Assembly: GCA_947467345.1 (NCBI GenBank)
Contig: CANIHD010000012.1
Span: forward strand, 33,037 to 97,036
Length of the DNA: 64,000 nt
Direction: 5' to 3'
Source of the DNA: Alphaproteobacteria bacterium
GTDB lineage: Bacteria > Pseudomonadota > Alphaproteobacteria > Micropepsales > Micropepsaceae
Shown: positions 57,601-64,000 of the stretch, in pieces
How positions within the stretch are numbered: position 1 is the stretch's first letter
Layout: each line of letters opens with the position of its first letter
Notes under the pieces: model-generated
Told to the model about the DNA's origin: nothing
Databases searched by the model: none
The model's input: only the letters and a program-made list of their open reading frames with translations
Program-made: the position numbers and the translations under genes

Positions 57601-58683
57601 TGGCAAGGCATCCTCGCCAAGATCGGCGTGACCCGTTAGCTCGATAGGATTGCGCGTAAAGAGATTGGGATCGGCATCGGCCAATTGCAGAGCTGTAGCC
57701 GTGCCCTTGAAATCCAACGAGCCGTTCGTCCCAACAAGGTCGGCTGCCAAACGACCAATGCGATTCTCGCCTAAGCGGAAATCGTCGATGTTAAGCTTCG
57801 AATCTATCGCGAGCTGCGCGAACGTTCCCTCCGCCCGCCCTTCCGCGGCAATCGCGTTCCAAGACAGATCAGGACGTAAATTCATCGCGGGTGCGGTTAC
57901 GGAAAATTCAAAGTTCGTGCGCCGCGTTGCGAGATCCAACGTGCCGTCGGCGGCCGCATGCAGCTGGCCCGCATCCAGCCGAACCCCGATATTGTTCACG
58001 CCTTGCGTTACGTCCGCTCGCGCATCGAAAGTGATGGCGCCGATATCGTTCAAATCCAGAATTCCGGCGATCAGCCCCGCGGGTTTCTCATCAATACGAA
58101 CGGTGCCGTTCGCGACGCCGTCCTTAATGGCGGCATTCACGCGATAGGAATCGGTCCCGTCGCGGCGCAACAGTGCGAGATCGGCTCCCACATCTTGAAG
58201 CGACACGTAATGCAGCCCGCCTTGGGCCCGAAAAACCATGGCAATACGTGAAAACTCCGGCGCCGTTTCCAGCGTCGGGACATTCAAGCCCGCAATATCG
58301 ATCCGCAACGGTGAATCGTCAGGCTTATCGTCTTTGTCTTCCGGCAGGCGGAGTATCTGCACGCGCCGCGCTTCAAGACGGGAAATATCTATATGATTGC
58401 TGATCAGCGCCCACGCCGACCAATCCATCACGACATTTTCAAGAACGAGCCATGGCCCCGTGTCGTCACGGATTTCTACGCGGTCAGCACGCAGCGCATT
58501 GGGAAAGCGGCCGCTCAATTCGGTAATGCCAACATGACCGTTCGTCAGCTGCTCAGTTAGCCAGGCAACGCGACCGAACCCGGAACGCGTATTCACGTAG
58601 ACCGAAAGGATCAGCACAATTGCGACAATCACCGCCAAGGTGGTTCCGGCGATTCGTGCAACTTTGATCCATCCAGGGCGCAT
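54670..58683 (-). CDS. tamB: Translocation and assembly module subunit TamB
   Basis: A 1337-residue inner-membrane-anchored protein. An N-terminal helix (GTTLAVIVAIVLILSVYVNT) is followed by a very long beta-rich region of short repeats and the C-terminal DUF490/TamB domain. The end matches the family: GLGSGFNPLASVRRGLGLDRL, VGAKRGVANTTQAEVEVDI and a last SVGLSYEFEY. TamB bridges the periplasm and moves lipids or assembles outer-membrane proteins with TamA. It starts within a TGATG overlap with tamA, so they are coupled. Confidence 0.93.
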   Translation of the reverse strand: MRPGWIKVARIAGTTLAVIVAIVLILSVYVNTRSGFGRVAWLTEQLTNGHVGITELSGRFPNALRADRVEIRDDTGPWLVLENVVMDWSAWALISNHIDISRLEARRVQILRLPEDKDDKPDDSPLRIDIAGLNVPTLETAPEFSRIAMVFRAQGGLHYVSLQDVGADLALLRRDGTDSYRVNAAIKDGVANGTVRIDEKPAGLIAGILDLNDIGAITFDARADVTQGVNNIGVRLDAGQLHAAADGTLDLATRRTNFEFSVTAPAMNLRPDLSWNAIAAEGRAEGTFAQLAIDSKLNIDDFRLGENRIGRLAADLVGTNGSLDFKGTATALQLADADPNLFTRNPIELTGHADLGEDALPVRFVLSHPVLSLDGDLTLHDHVKGKIAGKIPRLELLESLTNLDIVGSGTFNSEIEETDAGLHLIADGVVVATDQTDFLAKLLGRNARLNVVADIDGGDVDIEQAHIDGAAAEAQVSGQIRDRVLTLDSTITFANLALISETMRGDVRVTATARGPMQTARLDVSAVGNVGTASFRPQRLTLKANGTGLPKPSTGAFQIIGNFAEAPVAMKGGFGWKDDVVDLSDMTATWKSLSAAADMAYSDTAGLRGMANLQLGNMQDLAAFTGRHIEGKAEASVDFEQRNGASHGQVNAVLSALNFDGTKIGNLQVAGDVEDPTAKQVLALNLVATGIDAQGYTGDATGRIRGPVEALIVNVDAKLADEEGRPATVVGEANFDADFNSVKVASLNGTYREQRITLREPVNIDYANGVVVQNLAATIGEARLDVNGRLTPRLEARASLQNVTARMLAPFAQLSQGTVSATAELTGTLDAPLGNVTVEGRNLRYAGVSTGVMPGSLDARAILRGRDVSVDASMTAGPSTMTVKGEAPLTEGGMMALHAEGAADLAILNPILSAEGRTLRGQLMFNADIAGTRANPNVTGTGRLTGGEFRDQIRGIRATEIALNTEFQGNIVRITNITGRAGPGTISGSGTINLAEKGIPIDMVIEARNARPIETDRLRATVDANLTLKGELRGRRAVAGTINIRNGETVIPDNYPPEVVVLRVRRAGEEMTPEMMAPSTEILDLDLTIRSNGQFFVRGRGLDAELEGELRLRGTETAPIVTGGLNMKRGMLDLAGRSILLTSGRVAFDGVGLRNRLDPTLAFVAQTTSGGVTAKLEVTGYVSAPRVMLSSTPPLPQDEILARLLFQQSIKELSPFQLAEIAQVAASLGGLGSGFNPLASVRRGLGLDRLTLESVEDPQGAGTTTTIEAGKYVMRNVYVGAKRGVANTTQAEVEVDITRGLKARATIALGANAAVTQGSTQQQDLGSSVGLSYEFEY

Positions 58684-60590
58684 CAGAACGCCTGTCCCAG
58701 TCCAATATAAATTTCAAACCGGTCGCCGTTCGGCAACCTGTTGAGAGGTAACGCGACATCGGCCCGAATGGCGCCAATCGGCGTATAATATCTGATGCCG
58801 CCACCCGCCCCGGCGCGAATTGTTCCGGTGAAGGGAATGCCTTCGGCATTCGCCTCCCCTGCGTCGGCGAAGACGGCAGCACCGAAATTGCCAAACAGTC
58901 GCTGGCGAAACTCCACCCCAACCGCGCCTATGGCGGTGCCGCCGATAGGATCGCCATCCGGGAAAAGGGGACCGATTGATTGGTATCGGAACCCACGAAT
59001 GGTGGGGCTACCGCCAGCGTAGACGCGCTGGTCTGGCGGGAGATCCAGATTGTTGGAGACGCCCCACACCGCGCCAACAATTCCGCGCAAAGCCACTACG
59101 GAGCGTCCGTTTCCCGATATATCGAAGTAAGCCGACGATGAGGCTTGAAACACCACGTAAGTGAGATTCTCCGCGCCGAAGGCTTGGGTTGGCGTGATCG
59201 CGACCGAGGCACGGAACCCTGCGATAGGATCCTGAAGTTGATCGCGCGGCTGCGCAACGTCGTAGCTCACTGTGAGCGGCATCGAGAGCAATTGGTATGT
59301 CCGGTCCAAGCCTTTTTGCTCGATCTGATCATGGGTGGCGGCCAGGCCCACGCTCGCTGTCCACAACGGACTAAACCGCCGTCGAATGGCAGCGCTGATC
59401 GATTCCGCTCGCTGATCATAGGCTTGCAGCGATTGCTTGATCGCGCTGACACCAAGTTCGAGATCTTGCAGATTGCCCATAAACATCGGCTTGATGAACT
59501 GCGCCGTCGCGCGATAGCCAAGCTTGTCCGATGTATTGCCCCACAGCCCGGTGCCCGCGAGAACGAGATTGAGCTGCTCGCCTCTGCCCAGCAGGTTGCG
59601 ATGCGACCAGCCGGCGGACAGGCTCACACCAAGATCGGTGGAGTAATTGCCTTCCAACTTTACGGCGTGAAGCGCACGTTCCTGAACGTCGAATGTCAGA
59701 CCTATACGTCCGTCCGGCCCTATATGGTCGTCTGCGCGCACGCTCACGCCGGAAAATATTCCGGTGGCAATCAAGGCTACGCGGGCGACTTCGACCGTGC
59801 TCGGGCGATACAAATCACCTGGCTTTATGGTGAGCACACTGCGCACGAACTCTTCGTCGGCGGATTCCAATCCTTCAAATTTGATATCGCCGATTTGCGC
59901 GCGCGCGCCGCTTTGCACGACAAAGAGAACATCGAGCACATGGGCTGCATCGTCGATGGTCGCTAAAGGCTCCTGAACAGTCGCGAGCGCGTAACCCTGC
60001 TCCTGCAGATAGGTCAGTAATTGGGCCTGCACGACGACGATATCGGCGGCAATTGCCGGCGAGACCTCTTCAAGCTCGACGGCATCGCGCAAATTCGGTG
60101 GGAATTCGCCCTCCAACACGATGTTCCGCACATGATAGAGCTCGCCTCTATCGATGCTGACTTGAACGTCAACGGGCGTGCCCTCCGGCGTCTCGTCCAG
60201 CATCAGAGGCAAATCCGGATCGGAAATATCTTTGCCGGCGATCTCGATTTTGACCTCGGCCTGATAATAGCCAAAGCTGTTCAATGCGGTTGCGATAGGC
60301 TGAATGTCGCCCTTCGCCCGCTCGATCAGTCCGAATGGCGGAACCGGCGCGCTCTCTCGTAAACTGACCAGGAGCGAGCTCTCGGTGACCAGATCGTCCA
60401 AATCGTCGGACCCGGTCTCCGCAATGTCGATCGTATAGGTTTGCGGGTCGGCGCCGAACGCCGAGGAGGAAAAACAAACGCCGGACAGCACAAGACCCGA
60501 CAGCGCCCAACTACGCAGGTTACGCCTGGCAGAAGCACGCCTCGCGTAGAAACACCGCAACGGTCTCAATATACCTCTAGTACGCGGCAA
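58683..60590 (-). CDS. tamA: Translocation and assembly module subunit TamA
   Basis: A 635-residue outer-membrane protein. A signal region (LSGLVLSGVCFSSSAFGADP) precedes POTRA domains (to about residue 270, with LTYLQEQGYALATVQEP and GIFSGVSVRADD) and a 16-strand barrel of the BamA superfamily. The barrel is marked by VYAGGSPTIRGFRYQSIGP and the terminal IYIGLGQAF with a final aromatic residue. It works with TamB. The basic extension before the signal (MPRTRGILRPLRCFY) may mean that a later start is used. Confidence 0.93.
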   Translation of the reverse strand: MPRTRGILRPLRCFYARRASARRNLRSWALSGLVLSGVCFSSSAFGADPQTYTIDIAETGSDDLDDLVTESSLLVSLRESAPVPPFGLIERAKGDIQPIATALNSFGYYQAEVKIEIAGKDISDPDLPLMLDETPEGTPVDVQVSIDRGELYHVRNIVLEGEFPPNLRDAVELEEVSPAIAADIVVVQAQLLTYLQEQGYALATVQEPLATIDDAAHVLDVLFVVQSGARAQIGDIKFEGLESADEEFVRSVLTIKPGDLYRPSTVEVARVALIATGIFSGVSVRADDHIGPDGRIGLTFDVQERALHAVKLEGNYSTDLGVSLSAGWSHRNLLGRGEQLNLVLAGTGLWGNTSDKLGYRATAQFIKPMFMGNLQDLELGVSAIKQSLQAYDQRAESISAAIRRRFSPLWTASVGLAATHDQIEQKGLDRTYQLLSMPLTVSYDVAQPRDQLQDPIAGFRASVAITPTQAFGAENLTYVVFQASSSAYFDISGNGRSVVALRGIVGAVWGVSNNLDLPPDQRVYAGGSPTIRGFRYQSIGPLFPDGDPIGGTAIGAVGVEFRQRLFGNFGAAVFADAGEANAEGIPFTGTIRAGAGGGIRYYTPIGAIRADVALPLNRLPNGDRFEIYIGLGQAF

Positions 60591-60784
60591 TAACGCCCTT
60601 CGTCCCTACCGCGATTTAAGGCGAGGGAGAAGTGGCGACCGCATCTCTGTTCTGGCTAAGGGATTCTCAGGGCTGCGTCCAAGCCCGTCAAGCGCCTTCA
60701 GTCCAAACGCCTTCCCTCACGGACCCTAATACGGGTCCGGAGACGCCAAAGCCGTGACAATTTTGAGCGGGATGACGCTTGGGC

Positions 60785-60823
60785 CAAAAGAAAACCGGCC
60801 GCCGGAGATTCGGACGGCCGGTT
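60785..60823 (-). terminator. Rho-independent terminator after the TonB receptor gene
   Basis: On the minus strand AACCGGCCG and CGGCCGGTT (60793-60801 and 60815-60823 in plus coordinates) form a 9-bp stem, followed by a TTTTCTTTTGG run. It lies 23 bases past the receptor stop and is oriented with that gene. A second inverted repeat, CGGACCC/GGGTCCG (60720-60739), lies further on and may belong to the tamA promoter region. Confidence 0.7.
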
Positions 60824-60845
60824 CAACCCAGAGAATTGATGTCAG

Positions 60846-63821
60846 CTACCAGGTCTTGGCGATGCTGATCGAGATCGTACGTTCCTGATCGTTGAAATTA
60901 TTGTCGAAGGCGCGGCCGTCACGTGCGCTGCCACGCAATCCGAGTTGGAACGGTGGTTCCTTGTCCAAGAGATTGGTGACCGTGAACGTGAACTGGATAT
61001 TGCGCAGCAATGCGTTGGCCGGCGTTTCTCCCAAATTGTAGCCCACCGCCAAATCGAACTCGACAGTTCCCGGCGTAAAGTTCGGGAAGGTGGCATAGGG
61101 TCCGTAGAACGGCGATCCCGGATAGCAATCGCCGGCTTTGTAGGGTTATCCGGTATTCGGATTGGTAGCCACTGATTAGAAACATGCAGGCATGGACGTA
61201 TTGCCGTTGGTATTGATTGTGCTGTGTCCAATGTAGCGCGCGAAGCCGTTTATCGACCACGTATTGGTCATATCTGACCAGCCTGCCCGATAGCGCACCC
61301 GCCTCAAGCGATTGCCCCTATGCGTTCCGTCATAAAGCGAAATCATCGGTGAGTCCGCGTCGTCCTTCTGCTTGGAATCGAGCTCGTAATAGCCCGAGGC
61401 TCCAAGGTTGAAGGTGCCGATTTCACCCATGTCGATGTCCCATCGACTGTTGAAATCGATGCCTTGCAACTCAGTCTCCCCGATATTTTTGATAGCGGCA
61501 TCGACAATATATTTGACGTTGTTGATGAAGTTCTGGTCGAAGACTTCGCCGCCGCGTGTCGGCACTGCGGCAAGCTCCTGCAGACGGGCCAGAAACGAAG
61601 CGTTGCTGGGATCGCTGTTCGGAAGCGAAGGATTTGGGGCGACAATATAATAAGGAGTCGAACGCGGATCGTTTACGCCCTCGCCCGGTACGGAATTGGT
61701 GAGGACATCTTTGTAATGAAGATCGAAATATTGCACGTCGATGTTTAGGCCCGACAAGAAACCTTCTGTCGGCGCAAAATTGAAACCGACATACCATTGA
61801 TCGCTGGTCACCGGTCCTAAACCGCCCGGGCCTCTGAGAATTTCGGCGCCGCCTTTACCGCCGCCGCCGACACTGACGCCCGCTGGCGCTAGCAATGCGA
61901 CGTTGCTGGTTTGGCAGGTGGGATTCAGAATTGCGTTCAGCGTTCCTGGATTGGCGGTGGCGGTTGGTGCGCCCGAAGCAATGTCCGGGCAGTTCAACAG
62001 CACCGTGTTGTTCGCCTGGCCAGCGAGCTGGTTTACGCCCACCGAGCTGGTGAAGAGCGAGCCGTTTTGTTCGGCTGGGTTCGGAGAGCGGAATGAAGTA
62101 CCAATGGCGCCGCGTAGTGAGAGCCCGTAACCGATAAGCCAATTGCCTTGCAGCTTGGGCGTGTAAACATTTTTTTGCAGTTGATCGTAATGATCGAAGC
62201 GATAGCCCAGGCTGAAATCCAACCGCTCCACCAAAGGTATAGCGTTAGCCTCACCGAATATCGGCACACTTACTTCGGAGGTAATCGACCACAGGCGCTC
62301 ATTGCTGTAGCTGTTGGAGCGGGTGATATTTGTGGTGCCTGCGGCCGCGCGGAAGTTCTGTTCTTCGGTGTAATTGAACCGGAAACCGGTGGTTTCAAAC
62401 GACAGAGCCGCTCGAATATCGCCACCCGGCAGTGAGAAAACCGGGCCGTCAAAGGTGAACTCGGTCTCCTGCACCTTGTAGACGCTGCGCTGATCGCGGA
62501 AGCCGGTGATGTAATCAAGCGTGATGGGCGAGTTACATGGGTAAAGGTTGGAATCACAGAACGGATTGAGATAGGGCACGCCGGCGGGCTTACTGAATGC
62601 CGCAAAGCCGCCTTTGTTGCCTGTGGCTGCCACTGACGCCACGGTTTGACCCAGAGCAGCGCGGACATTCGCGACGCTGACGGGCTGCCACGTAAGACCG
62701 GCCGATTCCACTTCCGTCATCGAATAAATGAATTTGCCGCGCCAATCGAATGGCAGCTCCTCGAAATTGAACCCTCCCGAATAGCGTCCCGCGTGTTCGA
62801 AGCCACGAACGACCTGAGGTATCTGGCCAGCAAGCGAGAAGCTCACCCGAATATTCGCAGGCGCGCCGGTGGGGAGATAAGGATTGTTGGTGGGAACAGT
62901 GGCCGCCGCGATCAGCGAATCGCGGGCATCGCCACCTTCGGCCATCCAAACCAGGCTGGAGCGGCGGGCCGAATAAAACCCATCAACGAACATCGACACG
63001 CGCCCCATGCCCCAAAGATTCGGAGACAGCTCCTGGTCGAAAGTGAATGCCGTTTGCGCCGATTGTTCGTGCGGCCGCATATCCGCGTATTTCCAGATGT
63101 TTTCCTGATTTTGTGTATTCGCCTGAAACGGCACGAACTGATTGGCCTGTAAGGCGGCCCATGTCATGATGGCCGCGCTGCCCGGCGTCGTCGGGTTTGT
63201 ATGCGCTGCTGTGTCGCCATAGTTCCAGCCGGTGCCATGCGGAACGGCATAACAATTGGAGCAATAGCGCGTGGAGCGCGCGGCCGTCGCCCCTGAAGGT
63301 GCGCCAGCCACCAAAGTGGGACCGCCGCCTACAGTGATCACGCCAGGATTGCTCGAAGCCAGTGGCGTGTGGTCATAAAACCCATAGGGTTCGAAATTGG
63401 TGTTGTAATAGGCCCGCTCGGTCGCCTTCTGACTGGCGTTCTCGCCCCACTCAAAGGCAATCGTGATATCGCCTGTGTCCCAGGTGCGGCCGTATAACTG
63501 ACCGACGGAATAGTTCAGTCGGCCAATTTCAGGCGACATACGCGCCGTGACTTCAGTCTGCGCACCGTCAAAGCCGCGTTTCAAAATGACGTTGATAACG
63601 CCCGACGTTGCATCGGCGCCATACGTGGCCGAGGCGCCTGCCGTCAGCACGTCGAGGCGTTGCACCATGAGACGCGGAATGATGGACGGATCGAGCGCGT
63701 CAAGGCTGTAATTCTGGGGTGGAATGCGAAGGCCATCGACCAACAACAGCGCTTCGTTGCCTGCGCCGGTGGTTTGCCCATGAATGTCGACATTGTTGAC
63801 GCCGCTGAGCCGGCCGCCACC
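60846..63821 (-). pseudogene. TonB-dependent receptor with two internal TAA codons and no 5' end
   Basis: The frame is a TonB-receptor plug and barrel of about 990 codons. It opens in the plug (GGGRLSGVNNVDIHGQTTG..., LLLVDGLRIPPQNYSLDALD, GASATYGADATSGVINVILK). TAA at 61176-61178 and again about 30 bases later interrupt it. The intervening SVATNPNTG and the following PYKAGDCYPGSPFYGPYATF and AVGYNLGETP up to the final ISISIAKTW are in the same frame and complete the barrel. CAA-to-TAA would explain the stops, at least the second (TGQPYKAG). The signal and TonB box are missing because the 5' end is joined to a transposase fragment. Confidence 0.8.
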
Positions 63822-64000
63822 GAGACGATGCGCCCGTTCTGACGGACTTTCAGATAGGTGGCGTCGATCCGGATGTAGGGCCAGTCGCCCTCGATCGGCC
63901 GATCCAGGAAGGTGTGCACCCGTTCATCGATCTCCTCACACAGCCGGCTGACCTGGCTCTTGGAGATGCCGCTCATGCCCATCGCCTTGACCAGATCGTC
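63816..64000 (-). mobile_element. IS256-family transposase fragment
   Basis: Reading leftwards from the window end the frame gives DDLVKAMGMSGISKSQVSRL, CEEIDERVHTFLDRPIEGDW and YIRIDATYLKVRQNGRIVSVA. This is the start of the catalytic core of IS256/mutator transposases (the Asp in IDATY is the first DDE acid). The rest of the transposase is not present: at 63816-63821 the sequence changes to TonB-receptor code. No terminal repeat is seen at the join. Confidence 0.88.

Noticed and set aside
11852..61178. TAA read as glutamine (changed genetic code) because four internal TAA codons sit at likely Gln positions
   Set aside because: Several genes end with TAA at normal C-termini (nadK, the M23 peptidase, the CoxL-like gene, the acyl-ACP synthetase), and another internal stop is TGA. 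Nonsense change or sequence error is simpler.
1..64000. tRNA or rRNA genes, CRISPR arrays, prophage genes
   Set aside because: No cloverleaf-like segment with a GGTTCGAATCC-type arm, no regularly spaced repeats and no phage structural genes were seen.

Overview
The window is chromosomal DNA of high GC content from an alphaproteobacterium. The evidence is gene order typical of that class: prfA-prmC-DUF4167-clpB; lipA-coq10 facing cinA-pgpA-ispDF (with the ispD and ispF domains fused); ntrB-ntrC-ntrY-ntrX-dat-hfq-hflX facing mazG; and dacA-tmk-holB-tatD-MBL. I cannot fix the genus. I saw no tRNA, rRNA, CRISPR array or prophage.

Layout. 1-16.8 kb: translation termination (prfA end, prmC), the ClpB disaggregase, an M23 envelope peptidase, a PepSY/gamma-glutamyltransferase pair, a CDP-alcohol phosphotransferase-thiO-HIT group, a broken lytic transglycosylase, a receiver/HPt signalling pair, moaA-nadK and a broken DUF2336 gene. 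16.8-22.9 kb: an orphan CoxL-type molybdenum hydroxylase subunit, an Aas-like acyl-ACP synthetase, a secreted ExbD-like domain and a secreted TPR protein. 22.9-26.5 kb: lipoate, ubiquinone, phospholipid and isoprenoid genes. 26.6-36.7 kb: the nitrogen-sensing NtrBC/NtrYX systems, then a frameshifted D-amino acid aminotransferase, Hfq, HflX and MazG. 36.7-46.2 kb is accessory: unknown small genes, an IS1595-type transposase, a MatC-like carboxylate carrier, a PhnZ/MIOX-like HD-domain protein, a broken GNAT, a phytanoyl-CoA-dioxygenase-like oxygenase, a cyanophycin-synthetase-like ATP-grasp protein with a degenerate Mur-ligase part, and a frameshifted MetE-like protein. 46.2-54.5 kb: tatD, holB, tmk, dacA, rlpA and an isoquinoline-oxidoreductase-like molybdoenzyme. 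54.7-60.6 kb: the tamA-tamB outer-membrane assembly pair. 60.8-64 kb: a TonB-dependent receptor with two internal stops, joined at its 5' end to a fragment of an IS256-type transposase.

The most striking global feature is that seven genes are interrupted: single-base frameshifts in four, and in-frame stops at five sites that could each arise by a C-to-T change from CAA or CGA. Several genes with normal ends use TAA as their stop, so a changed genetic code is unlikely. Real gene decay and sequencing or assembly error remain open. The best candidate for a little-described system is the 39.5-46.2 kb group. There an HD-type oxygenase candidate, a 2-oxoglutarate oxygenase candidate, an acetyltransferase and a reduced amino-acid ligase lie together next to a carboxylate carrier.
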